From the NCBI GenBank assembly GCA_027579435.1, contig JANBPK010001386.1:1-16915 (forward strand): a stretch of DNA of 16,915 nucleotides, in the 5' to 3' direction. Each line of letters starts with the position of its first letter. Position 1 is the stretch's first letter. Below are positions 1-9,350 of the stretch, in pieces. The notes beneath the pieces were generated by a model. The model saw nothing but the letters and a program-made list of their open reading frames with translations, was not told the DNA's origin and did no database searches. This DNA is from Candolleomyces eurysporus (Eukaryota > Basidiomycota > Agaricomycetes > Agaricales > Psathyrellaceae). A program made the translations under genes and the position numbers.

Positions 1-637
1 GGGGTCGTATTTTGAGTTGGGCGGGACGGGGTCGGGGAGGACGGGGCCGTCGTAGCCTTGGACGCTGGGGAAGGGAAGAGGTTAGAGGAGTTACGGAGAG
101 AGGAGGGGAGGGGCGTACGTTACTGGTGGCTCCGGTATGGAGTCGGCGTCCAGGGTGATAGTTTCGTTTTGGATGTCCTCTAGTGCCCTGTAATCCGTAT
201 CGTCATTCAAATGTCCTCATTCCAATAGGAATGCGTTAAGCTTACTCGAGGAGAGCTTTATTCCTGGAAACATATGTAAGCCAAAGACCGAGCAAACGAC
301 AAGGCGGATACATACAGCAACTCATCCGTTTTAGCGTCTTTCGCCAACATAGCCTGACTGACTTTGGCTTCGGTCGGCTTGCTAGCAGACTTGGACGAAG
401 GACCAGCACTGGGCTCTGCGGGCGAAGGTGACGCCTGAGGTTCCTTACTACTACCCACAACAAACGAACCCGTTAGCGCAACAATACACCTCGCCCGACA
501 CGATGACGGGACTCACCTCGGTGGTGGCGGAGTGGTACTCTGGTACCGTGCAGACCATCTTGCAGCGACTGAGGGGGGTCCACGGACGCGTCGTCGCCGT
601 TCGACGGAGGATGCCAGCNTGCTCCCGCTCTCAACAT
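1..637 (-). CDS. Mitochondrially targeted small protein, 5' part (partial)
   Basis: Five exons read on the minus strand: 637-517, 450-316, 263-246, 187-119 and 64-1, continuing past the left edge. Introns begin GTGAGT, GTATGT, GTAAGC and GTACGC and end in AG. Phases agree through all 136 visible codons if one base is missing at the N at 619. The N-terminus is rich in Arg, Ala and Ser with almost no acidic residues and ends in a RYQST-like stretch, as in mitochondrial presequences (inference). A Ser/Pro/Ala-rich linker follows, then a helical segment (KTDELLNKALLEALEDI) and a Pro-rich part (PVLPDPVPPNSKYDP). I do not recognise the family. The third exon is only 18 nt. The acceptor of exon 2 is a tandem TAGTAG, both in phase, so one Ser may be optional. 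Reading straight through without the second intron gives a false stop after CFQE. The gene diverges from SEM1. Confidence 0.6.
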
Positions 638-839
638 TGCCAGCTATGTATCGTCGCGGTGTTCGGGGACAACAGCAGCGATGAGCAAATTCTTTTGGAT
701 TTTTGCATATTATGTAAGTAAATCGAATTTGTTTCGGATGTCGGATTGGGTAGGTGGTTCACACGCGACGCGTCAGTCAATTTCCATTTCTCGCTCGCGT
801 CGTAAGCTCTCAATCCCCTACGTACGAACCTAGCGAAAT
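638..839. promoter_or_regulatory. Shared divergent promoter of the mitochondrial-protein gene and SEM1
   Basis: Only 202 bp separate the two start codons, which point away from each other, so both promoters must lie here or overlap the genes. An 8-bp palindrome GACGCGTC is at 767-774. No clear TATA box is visible, as is common for housekeeping genes. That the promoter is functional is inferred from position only. Confidence 0.5.
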
Positions 840-1297
840 ATGGCTCCAGCAGCAGCATCATCGTCCAAGGACGCGGTCAAGGTTGAAGATAAGGCTACCA
901 AAGATCCTCAGCAGAGTTTGGGTGTGCTAGAGGAGGACGATGAGTTTGAGGAGTTCGCTGCTGCAGGTACGTTCGTTCTACCTGCTCTCGTGCTTTCGGC
1001 GTATATCTGAGCTAACCATGAATACATTGGCTGCTCCGTGTAGATTGGGATGACTCGGAAACGGATCTAGCACATCTCGGCGGAGCAGCCCCAGGAGCGG
1101 CGAAGTCGTCTGGAGATAAGTTGTGGGAGGATAATTGGGACGATGATGATATTGAGGATGATTTTAGTGTGCAGTTGAGGTGCNGCTTTTGATTCTATTG
1201 TTTCCTCGCGTCGATTCTAATTTGCCTTTACTTTCTGTTTTGTAGGAGCGAGTTGGCGAAGACGAAAGGAGCCGCGGATGCCGCTATGGAAACATGA
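840..1297 (+). CDS. SEM1: 26S proteasome lid subunit SEM1/DSS1
   Basis: Three exons (840-966, 1044-1179, 1246-1297) encode 104 residues. Introns of 77 and 66 nt have GTACGT..TGTAG and GTGCNG..TGTAG ends, and the phases agree. SEM1/DSS1 is a small, disordered acidic protein of the proteasome regulatory lid; in other eukaryotes it also binds TREX-2 and BRCA2-type complexes. The family signature is plain: LEEDDEFEEF near residue 32, DWDD after the first intron, then LWEDNWDDDDIEDDFSVQL followed by the usual basic C-terminal helix start. The N-terminal Ala/Ser/Lys lead is variable in the family. The start is the first ATG of the exon. An N at 1184 falls just inside the second intron donor and does not affect coding. 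Degraded copies of this gene occur at 1889-1975, 7290-7331 and 7960-8071. Confidence 0.95.
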
Positions 1298-1344
1298 TCA
1301 TCCTAGTCTAGCGAGTTATTGGCTCTCGGTCCACGCCTCAGCAT

Positions 1345-1450
1345 ACGGCTGGGGTAGTTGCTGCACCAACGGCCTAGCGCTACGACTATCCTCTCGCACC
1401 AACAAGCAATTGTGCAACTTGTATTATATCCTCTTTAATCCTTGATCGTG
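1345..1450 (+). repeat. SEM1 3'-flank repeat, copy 1
   Basis: The region downstream of SEM1 contains GTAGTTGCTGCACCAACGGC, then a CTCGCACCAA stretch, then an ATATCCTCT..AATCC stretch. Matching stretches in the same order occur at 7520-7625 and 8128-8235. It is probably 3' UTR of SEM1 copied along with the gene. Confidence 0.65.
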
Positions 1451-1888
1451 ATTCGACCAATGAAGTTATTCGCTGATCCTTTCTTCTCTTCGGCGTGTTG
1501 CTACCGAGTTCTTGGGTACCGTATTTTCAGGATCACTCAGGTCGCTCTCATATGCTTCGAATGCCAATTTTCTATACACTGCCTATGTTACCGACAAGTA
1601 CGAATACGATCAGGTCAGTGCCGCAATAGGTACCGCACAGAGTCGAGTCGCCTTTGGTGTAGAGGATGCGCAAGGTAGGGACGATATCATGGAGGTGAGT
1701 ACTTTGGCAATGGACTCATCAATATTGACGCTGACCTCTCGCCTAGACTTCAACTAGACTACTTACCTTCCTCACGCCAGTCCCCGTTCGTCTACTCGCC
1801 CTATAGCTTCGCTGGATTCAAGGGCTTAGAATACGGAATCCTGGTTCGATCGGGTTGCCAGAAACGACCGCGCTATTTATTCTTTCGA

Positions 1889-1975
1889 TGATTCTATTGT
1901 TGCAAGAGCCAGCGGGCCAAGACGAGACGAAGCCCTTCGGATACCGCTACGGATACGTGACCATTGTCTCCGGGA
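1889..1975 (+). pseudogene. Relic of SEM1 intron 2 and exon 3
   Basis: The stretch starts with GATTCTATTGTT, as in SEM1 intron 2 at 1190-1201, and then jumps to an exon-3-like sequence (GAGCCAGCGGGCCAAGACGA and on to a GATACCGCTACGGATACGTGA stretch, compare exon 3 and its flank at 1246-1310). The acceptor AG is kept as CAAG but the reading frame and stop are lost. It is a second, older copy of the SEM1 tail only 600 bp downstream of the intact gene. Confidence 0.6.
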
Positions 1976-2302
1976 AGTTTTATCTGTCCCCTGGTACTGC
2001 CAGGGTCATTGGATCGGTCACTCACATCTTGAGGAACGCCAATACTTAAATCCATTCCGATCGGCTGGGTAGTCGGTGCCGCCGTGAGTCCTGCGTCGAG
2101 TCGAGTTACCGCAACCGGGACGAGGGAATCGATCGATCGGTCGGTGCCGCAACCAGTCAGTCTCAGACTAACCGGCCCTCGAGAAATGTTGAAAACCCAA
2201 CCACGTCCCCCCTTTTCTTCTCTCTTAAAGGCCCCACTCCCCCTCTTACACCACATTTCGAAAACAACAGAGATAACACCTGATAATCAGCTTGACCTCG
2301 CT

Positions 2303-2864
2303 ATGACCTTGGAAGCCACGGACTCTTCCCCGCCACCACGCCTTNCCCCCCGTTGTGATCAGCGAAGAGGAAGCCACGTACTTCTGGAGCAAGAACGGGG
2401 GGCCTCTCCAAACGATCGCCCGATCCAACGCGGCCACCCGCCCCTGGGTCCCAGGGACCGAGCACTCCTTGAACACCGTCGGCCGCCATCAGGGGCTCAC
2501 TTCCTTCTTCGCCAACGACGGGTCGGAGAGCCAGGTCTCCGGTGGTGGGATCCGGGAGATGATCAAGGTGCTTGATGGGTTTGGTGTCAAGTGGACGAAC
2601 CTTGATCCGCTTAGGGTCGTCGAGGACCCCCCTTCCGAGTCGGAGGATGGTGCGGCTGTGGCCGCAGAAGAGAGGGCCGGCGACGACCTCTCGGAGAAGG
2701 TCCAGTGGAGGGCTATACTGATTGGGATTAAGCCTGGCACGCTTACTCGTGAAAAGGGTGCGGAGGTTGTGAGGGAGTGCAAGGAGTTGTTGGAGAGGTG
2801 TGGGGTAGATGATGTTGAGTGTTTGGTTCATGAGATTCAGCTGTGGGGGGCTGGGGCCACTTGA
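2303..2864 (+). CDS. Basidiomycete family protein of unknown function (gene A)
   Basis: One exon. The ATG frame passes into the main frame only if the N at 2345 is an assembly error; dropping it gives one continuous frame of 186 residues. After a Pro-rich start the protein reads VISEEEATYFW, IARSN, RPWVPGTEH, VKWTNLDPLRVVE, then ILIGIKPGTLTREKGAEVV and CKELLE, VECLVHEI. From memory this layout (Trp-Pro-Gly motif, 'VKWT(S/N)xDxVR', 'W/LIGVxPGxLxxEDG', 'CKELL', 'DVEVEIRES') is a widespread, uncharacterised Agaricomycete family whose longer members carry a further C-terminal region. The protein stops soon after the last motif. Past a run of six G at 2845-2850 another frame stays open to 3012, so the end may be a length error. 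The paralogue at 8575-9223 is frameshifted. Function unknown. Confidence 0.7.
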
Positions 2865-3012
2865 GCCTGCGGGCAAGCGCTTAAGCCTGGAGCATTGGGA
2901 GCTTGAGGATCCATCGGGCCCCTTAGCGCACTTTCCCACCCCAAGTGCTGGAGAAGCTTGTCGCGGTGAGCTTTGTTTTTATGTTGATGAAAATGATAGA
3001 GCACTCACTTGA

Positions 3013-3851
3013 TTCGCTTGGGTAGAGCTCTAGCTATCGCCACTGCCCGTCCTTTACATGTGATTACGTTGTTCTTTTCGTTCTCCTTCGTTCGTTTACT
3101 TTGCTCAGTCGCGGAGCGGGAGGTTTAGTTCCTTCAAATTATGCATAATCCGTAACCATGGTTCGGCCATATTATTGTGGACAATCTGAACAAGCCCGAA
3201 TTCATGATCCTTTCCTCTTTAAATTCCTAGTAACACTCTTGAGTACCCAGAAAGTACAAGCTATCGTGAGCCAAGTTTGAGGCTCGCAACTTGCCATCCG
3301 CTTTGTAGACATACGCTAGAATTATTGACTTGTCTTCACCCTAAAGGAGTGGGTTTGTGCAGCAATCCCATCGAGCTAGCTTTGAATAGTTCATTTCTCT
3401 CTCCCCGAGATGAAATATCCGCTTTAAACCGAGCCCACCGTAAGTAATGGACAAAATGCCCTCATGGAAACTGAGTCGAATCCGGTCCCAAGGACTGGCA
3501 AGTACGCATACCAAGCACTATCGCTTCGTCAACATGGGACAGACACCCACCTTTGTCCACATGACAATAAGGAGAATAGAATGATTTGCAACACAAGTCA
3601 TAAGTGCGTATACGTAGAAGAAAGGGAAAGGAGCACTCATAGATTGCGAAAAACTGAGATATTTACATGAGCATCGATGGTACTTGGACAAGAACCCAAC
3701 CACAAAATGATGACCGATACAACGAATACCACAGCTGACATGAACCAGTGTCCGTAAGACATCGTAGGCACCTGTGGTACGCGCTTCGGCCTAAAATTCA
3801 GACCCTAATTCGGTGGATGGAACTCTGCGCCTTGCATTCCGGAAGTCATTT
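3013..3851. other. Gene-free 3' flank of gene A, duplicated
   Basis: No credible coding region is visible. Several stretches match the flank of gene B: CTCAGTCGCGGAGCGGGAGG near 3105 with 9429, AAAGGAGCACTCATAGATT near 3627 with 9763, and a region around GATGACCGATAC (3708) with 9849. The last 20 bp form the 3' flank of the converging dynamin gene. Short hydrophobic minus-strand frames starting MSAPF exist in both copies, but I would not call them genes. Confidence 0.5.
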
Positions 3852-6675
3852 TTAGTTTTTCCCCTTTCTTTTCTTTTTGAACGTTGGTGCCCTGATTTCC
3901 GGAGAAGGCCCACTCCAAAGAGAGGCAGGGTTAGGCCCGGAGATGCGGTATTCCGAAAGTCTCGTCTTGATCCTCGTCAGCTGAGTTATCCTTTGATTGA
4001 GGTTGTTGCGTTGCCTGCTGATGTGAGGGTCCTCGCCGAGCAGGCCATCGAGTCGTTCACGAGAAAGAGGTGGAATCTTCTCAATTAGGCATTCTTCCAA
4101 CCGCATGGCGAGTTTGCTGTGCCATTCTTCTTCGATACAGAGAACGACAACGTCGATGAATCGCTAGAGTTCGGATGGGTATGTTAAATTGTTTCCTCGT
4201 TTATTATGAGAGAAGGTTGGATCACTGACCGCTGATGCAATCTGGAAGTAGGCGTGGATGTCTGCCATAACTCTGTGTTCATCGCTAGGAGTCTGATTAT
4301 TGCCGTATATCTGGCTAAGCCATGTGCTTCGATCTTGATTGAATCGGTCAAGGTTTTCGGTGCGAAGCGGCGAACCGTTCTCCATATTGAATTTCTTTTT
4401 CAGCATCTCCGTAACCTTTGCTCGCAACGCTGTTTCTTCCTGCTTAATAACTGTCCTGTTGGAGACAGTTTAGTCAGGAAAACATGGCCCGGTAAGCATC
4501 AGGGTACTCACTCGACGAAGGAAAGCAGCCTGAAAAATCGACCGAAATACTCCGGTTCGCGGACGAGCGAACGGATGAGATCGAGAGTGTTCTTCGAGAT
4601 ATCGTTGAAGCAGCGCGTCAGCGGGTCTTCCCAATGCTCAATATGTTGCAAAATGATGTCCTTTGTCGCTTCGAATGGAACGTAGCCGGGCAGCTCCCAC
4701 GTTCGATGCCTGCAAACCAAGTGTGCGTCAGTATATCCCAACGGGCGATGAAGAGCCTTACGCTCGAACTGTCTCCTGAACATCGGCGACATAGATAGGA
4801 CCTAGGGGAGCAGGCTTCGTGACCGATGATGCAGGAACAGAAGGGACCGAGGGCACAGCCGGAGCTGGGCGAGTGCCAGACCATTGGAGGTTGGGGGTCG
4901 TCTTCTTAATCTCGTTCTTGAAAACCTCGTATCGAGCTTGGTTCTTATGGATAAAATCCTTCTTCTGAGTTCCAGTAATCGTGCCCTGGAGTGCCTTGCA
5001 AAACGCCGCTACGCGAAGCAAGATGACACTGATAGGGTTGCTTACTGTGAAAGGCGCCGGCAGTCGACTCAACAGCTTCTTGTCAGTGTCCAGGATGGTG
5101 TCCACTCTCTTTTTGATATCCGGTAAGCTAGACGCGGAGGTCAGTCGTGTCGATCGTGGGCAGTACACACACACACGCAGGGGAATACCCTTACTTGTTC
5201 TCGATCAAGCCGATCAGTAACCTGCTCGTGTTCTCGACAAAATTCCGCATCCCGAGACGAGACTGGTCGTCGAGACTCTTCCAAGGCTCCGTGGTCCTGT
5301 GAAACGTCTTCTCCAGCGCTTCCAACTCGGATCGTGAATGCCCTGCTTCTCTATCCTTATCCGTGGGGAGCTTGACGCAATAGTAGCCGTGCCTCAAATT
5401 CGATGATGTTCCTTCGAGAATGAGTTTCCACTTGTCCAAGGAGGACGTGTTCCCCGGAGTAAGCATATCCGGTTTAGTGCCAACGCCTAAAGATAAAGCT
5501 GAGCATTTTGAGTGCCAGTGAAACGTAAGCTGGCGTTTACCGATAGTTCGAAGGCCTTTTGGATCCGCCTGAGTAGCGAGCTCGAACGCGCCTTGGTTCT
5601 CGAAATCGTCTAATGAAGGAGCATTAGTATCGAATTAGCACAAAGAGGGCGAGCCAGACCTGTCATTGGAACAGTTACGACGATGAGAGTGTTTTTATTC
5701 TTGATATAGAGTTCCGTAAGTTTCTTGACGAAGGGTATCACCTCGGTGTCTGTACTATGATGCTGGATTATCCCTGCCGACGTCACATAGGTAAGTGGAT
5801 CAACCAAACTGTAGCTCATTTTACTCACCAGGGAGATCGACGAAGCTTAAATCGGCTCCATCGGGATCCCGAATGAGGACCTCGACCTTATTCCACGAAA
5901 AAGGGAGCATGACAGTTTGCAATCCCTTGATTTCTTCTCGGCTCTTGTTATGAAATTCCTGGGGACGGGCCTGAGGAGTAAGAATCGCTGCTTGGGCACG
6001 CCGCAACCACAATTCGACGTCTTTCGGGTCATAAATAGTCGGGAATGGGACCTCTTTTGAGAGGCTCAGGGGCGTTCCCTTATCGTCGTATTGGAATCGA
6101 AGGGTGATCGTGCAGGACCAGGGTCCCGATCCCCTCATTATCGTGCACTGCATAGGACATCTAGTGGATTTTCGAGTCAATTTGCATTGTGTAAGCCGAC
6201 AATGCAACTCACCTCGTGCAAGTTCCGCTGTCTCGAGGGACTGCGATCTAATCCAGACAAGCTAGTCAGCATTTCTCGAGTTATGCACGTCAATAAAACA
6301 TTACGCCAGTAGCGGCCTCGACAAGAGAACTCTTCCCAGCTAAGAGGGATGAATTAACGGTGTCGGTGCGACATAACCCGTAACGAACCAGATTGGTTGC
6401 CGATAAAGGCCATTCGCGGAATATCTAAATCGAATTGCTCTCCTCTGTGACGAACGTGAGCAAACCTTGAAGGAAAGAGAATACGGAAACCGAGCGTTTG
6501 CCTACCCAAGAGCGGTGAGATCGTTCGCTAAGCTGATCAGCATCCTCGATCTTTCGCTGTACTCGCTATCAAGGAGATGGCTGTCCAGGCCAGCAGAGCT
6601 GGCCTGACGATCTGAAGCCAAACCATCTTCGCCTATTGAGAGGGGGGGTCCAGGGGGTTGGTTGGCACCAGGCAT
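3852..6675 (-). CDS. Dynamin-family large GTPase, complete, 12 exons
   Basis: Exons: 6675-6506, 6444-6389, 6339-6305, 6247-6213, 6160-5829, 5773-5660, 5609-5541, 5486-5195, 5127-4762, 4709-4512, 4455-4230, 4163-3852. All 11 introns are GT..AG, 49-67 nt, and every phase agrees, giving 734 residues. Dynamins hydrolyse GTP to remodel or divide membranes. GTPase motifs: G1 GNQSAGKSS near residue 73, G2 PRDSGTCTRCP near 91, G3 DLPG near 208, G4 TKPD near 275. A dynamin stalk (RTWELPGYVPFEA near 492) and a C-terminal GTPase effector domain ending RITQLTRIKTRLSEY follow. No PH domain is visible; a Pro/Ala/Val-rich linker lies at about 465-480, and the tail is basic. This resembles the Mx/Vps1-like dynamins that are multiplied in mushroom fungi; the subclass is uncertain. 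An upstream in-frame ATG at 6768 would add a hydrophobic 31-residue lead; I prefer 6675. Confidence 0.9.
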
Positions 6676-7289
6676 AGCGAGTGGATACGAGGTGAGAAGG
6701 ATGACGCCCCCAATACAAGTCTCGGCCACAAAGAGAATCCGACCAAATATGGCATTCCAGGTGAGCAAATCTGCTCTGTGTAGGATAGACGCCCACTGGA
6801 AAGATAAGAACCACGTCAGGTGAACATCTTTTGCCTCATGTCGACGCCCATCACAGACTCGAGGCTGCTTCCGCAGCTGACTATGACGAAGAGAAGCGAA
6901 CAGCTTGGTTCTGACCAGTGCTGCGTGCTACCTCCTCGTTACGATCTGAAGCAGGTATTCATTTTTCTGGATGCGGGGTTGTGATATCATCATCTCATTC
7001 CAATGTCGATTCACAGCAGAGAAACTTACCAGCTGATCGGGTATTTGACTCCGTTCTCACAGTAACACCGCTCGAAAGGGGCCTACCGTTATTTTGATGG
7101 CCTTCAAAATTATTACCCTTTCTGCGCCTACTCGATAATCAACGACGGAATCTTACTGACATCTGGCTGTTGAGATTTCGAATCGAATCTGGAAGCAGAT
7201 AGTTGTGAGTGCCTGCTCTCCGATCGTTCGAGCGTCATAAACTCATTATATTGTTAGATATTGATACATACATATAGACAGCATACGAC
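6676..7289. other. Intergenic, upstream of the dynamin gene
   Basis: About 614 bp with no credible gene. It must hold the dynamin promoter on the minus strand. A weak resemblance to the SEM1 promoter begins near 7225 (GTTCGAGCGTCATAAACTC, compare GCTCGCGTCGTAAGCTCTC at 793-811), marking the left edge of duplication copy B. Confidence 0.4.
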
Positions 7290-7331
7290 ATGGCTCCAGC
7301 TACAAGCAAGACGGACAGCAGCATGAGGTGA
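7290..7331 (+). pseudogene. Relic of SEM1 start
   Basis: An ATG GCT CCA GCT start like that of SEM1 (MAPA) is followed by a Ser/Lys-rich 13-codon frame ending in TGA. The conserved acidic motifs of SEM1 are not found in frame. A further weak match to SEM1 exon 2 (CACGGCGGAAGCAACCGAAG, compare CTCGGCGGAGCAGCCCCAGG) is near 7405. Its place at the head of block B supports the reading. Confidence 0.45.
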
Positions 7332-7519
7332 AAAGAATACTAGAAACCTGAAGGATGGATAATCGGACCCAGCGACAGGACGAGCAGCATTCCCAGCGGG
7401 AGTCACGGCGGAAGCAACCGAAGCGGATGACGGTTCAGTATTTAAACTTGCAAATGATGATTCTCAAGTCGGGCAAGTTATACCTGCCTACCTTGGCACT
7501 CTCGGCACATACCTCGATG

Positions 7520-7625
7520 TATGGCCGCGGTAGCTGCTGCACCGACGGCCTAGCACCACCACCATATTCTCGCACCAAAAGCAATTGCACAACTTGTATG
7601 CTCTTGAATCCATGATCTAAATACG
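7520..7625 (+). repeat. SEM1 3'-flank repeat, copy 2
   Basis: GTAGCTGCTGCACCGACGGC at 7530, followed by a CTCGCACCAAAAGCAATTGC stretch and AACTTGTATG, aligns closely with 1352-1425 downstream of the intact SEM1. Confidence 0.65.
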
Positions 7626-7959
7626 ACCCTTGTCATGGATAGACTCATTGGACGACCTCAACATGCATGAAGGTATCCCTCCTTTTGGAGAATCGCTGAA
7701 TTCTTGTGCGTCGTATTTTCAGGGTTATTGGACTGCTCAATTATATCTTGAGGAGCACCGATCTTCCAAAAAACATGAAGACATCCTTCTTTGTGGTGTG
7801 ACTTACTTTCAGGTATATTTGCATTGCTCACTCGAACCTTGAGGCCCTATTCCCAATCAAAGCTGGTCGATTGGTCTTTCGGTGCCGCAATGAGTCTGCA
7901 GTTAACCGGTCGAGCCGTCTCTCCCGAATTTATCGATCAGTCCCGCGCCCAGTTCCACT

Positions 7960-8071
7960 CGATGTATTCTAACTACCCCTTTTCGCTGTCTTGCAGGAGT
8001 GGTTTTGGCGGAGACGAAAGGAGGCTCGCCACTGGATGCCGCTACGGAGACGTGGTCATAGTCTCTAGCGA
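7960..8071 (+). pseudogene. Relic of SEM1 intron 2 end and exon 3
   Basis: A pyrimidine-rich tract ending TCTTGCAG at 7989-7996 corresponds to the end of SEM1 intron 2. The following GAG..GGCGGAGACGAAAGGAGG and GGATGCCGCTACGGAGACG correspond to exon 3 (1246-1297). The match continues into the flank (CTCTAGCGAG). The SEM1 stop codon is lost and an insertion shifts the frame, yet the acceptor is intact. Confidence 0.7.
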
Positions 8072-8127
8072 GCCACGTCTATACCTATTCCGTTGGGTCT
8101 TTTAGCTAAGCCACGCCTCTGTGGTAG

Positions 8128-8235
8128 TAGCTGCAGCAGGAGCGGCTGCCCACGACCGCCATACTCTCGCCTCAACAATAACGATGCAGTCGCTCGTGTC
8201 ATATCCTCTGTAATCCGTGATCATGGAGTGCGGAT
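8128..8235 (+). repeat. SEM1 3'-flank repeat, copy 3
   Basis: GTAGCTGCAGCAGGAGCGGC, then CTCTCGCCTCAACAATAACG, then ATATCCTCTGTAATCCGTGA. This follows the exon-3 relic at 7997, just as copy 1 follows SEM1. Block B therefore holds two SEM1-tail modules in tandem. Confidence 0.6.
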
Positions 8236-8443
8236 GGCTTGGCCTACATGAGGGTATCTGAATTAAGGCCACTTTGTTGCGTTTTCAGAATGATATGAAG
8301 TGCTCACTCAGACATCGAGTACTAATTTCATTGCCAGTTGGAAATCGAACGGTTGGTGATTGGTGCCGCAAGGAGTTGGATCGCTGCAACGAGAGGATCG
8401 ATCGGGTCGATGCCGCAACCAGTCAGCCTCAGTTCTCAACGAG

Positions 8444-8450
8444 TATAAAA
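8444..8450 (+). promoter_or_regulatory. TATA-box-like site upstream of gene B
   Basis: TATAAAA lies 125 bp before the gene B ATG, followed by a pyrimidine-rich stretch (CTCTCTTTCTCTCTC). The equivalent place in copy A (near 2190) reads GTTGAAAACCC and has no TATA box. Function is inferred from sequence only. Confidence 0.45.
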
Positions 8451-8574
8451 TCCCGTCCAGTGAGTGTTTCTCTCTTTCTCTCTCTTAGGCACCCCGCTCC
8501 TACTCTCGCAGCCAGCGCTTCTCGAGAAACAACACGTTCAATACAACGACTACCGTTCTTATCTTCACCTCGCT

Positions 8575-9223
8575 ATGTCCCAACAATCGACAATCACTCC
8601 CCCGCTACCACCACCACCTCCCCCTCGCGTCATCAGTGAAGAGGAGGCCATACACTTCTGGACCAAGAGCCCAAGCAGACCTCTCAAACTAATCGCTCGA
8701 TCCAATTCGTCAACCCGCCCTTGGGTCCCGGGCACCGAACACTACCTTAACGTCGACCGTCATCCGGGTTTGATCGCCTTCTGGGAGGGGGGGTTCGCCT
8801 ACTCGAGCTCCCAATGGTGCCGGGTGTCTGGAGATGATCAAGATCCTCGACGCGTTGGGCGTGATGTGGACGAGCCTTGATCCTGTCAGGATTGTCGAGG
8901 AGCCCGCGGCGGACTCGAAGAAGAAGAACAGGTCGAACCCAGCTCAGGCTAGCTGGGCATCAGAGAGCTCGGAGCCATTGACGCAATGGAGGGTTATACT
9001 CATTGGCGTTCTCCCCGGCTCGCTCACCCGCCAACGTGGTGTTGAAGTTGTCAGCGTGTGTAAGAAGTTGCTGGAGAGGCATGGGGTTCATGAGGTCGAG
9101 TGTTTGGTCCATGAGCTCCCGCAGCCCCGGACCTCGAGTGATTCCAGAAGAGGTGTTGAGGTTCAAATTGAGAGGCGGATAATCTGGGATGGAAGCCGAG
9201 GACCCGACATCGGACTGCTATAG
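8575..9223 (+). pseudogene. Frameshifted paralogue of gene A (gene B)
   Basis: The first frame (8575-8880) gives a Pro-rich start, VISEEEAIHFW, IARSNSSTRPWVPGTEH, NVDRHPGLIAFW. The homology then moves to a second frame (to 9223): MIKILDALGVMWTSLDPVRI, ILIGVLPGSLTRQRGVEVV, CKKLLE, VECLVHELP. Compared with gene A at 2532-2561, a net 14 bp is missing at about 8821-8833, which breaks the frame. Unless a splice hidden here restores it, the product is truncated at about 101 residues. Divergence in the rest is moderate and the family motifs are kept in both frames, suggesting a rather recent break or a sequencing error. The family is of unknown function. Confidence 0.7.
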
Positions 9224-9350
9224 TGCGCAGTGTTCCCCAGTGTCAAAGTGGGTTTTCCGCTTGTACCACTGGATTACTCGGGGAGCTCATGTTCTTTGGA
9301 CAGGACTGGTTTTGACTACCACCACCGCCGGCGCCTGAAATTCGTTACAC

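Larger units (their letters stand above)
840..3832 (+). repeat. Segmental duplication, copy A
   Basis: This block and 7290-9978 share the same order of recognisable pieces in the same orientation: SEM1 start, SEM1 3' flank, a TATTTTCAGG-containing stretch, SEM1 exon 3, a GGTGCCGCAA-containing upstream region, the gene A/B reading frame, a CTCAGTCGC-containing 3' flank, and a distal flank ending in CTCTGCGCC or GTCTGCGCC. Copy A keeps the intact SEM1. Offsets shrink from 6450 bp at the start to about 6146 bp at the end because of indels. Seen by eye; identity was not computed. Confidence 0.75.

Noticed and set aside
2301..2939. 212-codon minus-strand frame opposite gene A
   Set aside because: Gene A on the plus strand has a paralogue with conserved residues at 8575-9223; the antisense frame does not carry over to that copy at similar length.
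5164..5178. Short CA repeat
   Set aside because: A small microsatellite inside dynamin intron 8; ordinary.
6502..6814. Hydrophobic N-terminal lead of the dynamin frame (from 6768) and an overlapping 81-codon frame
   Set aside because: Dynamins of this type start with a short polar lead; 6675 gives that. The other frame has no resemblance to anything.
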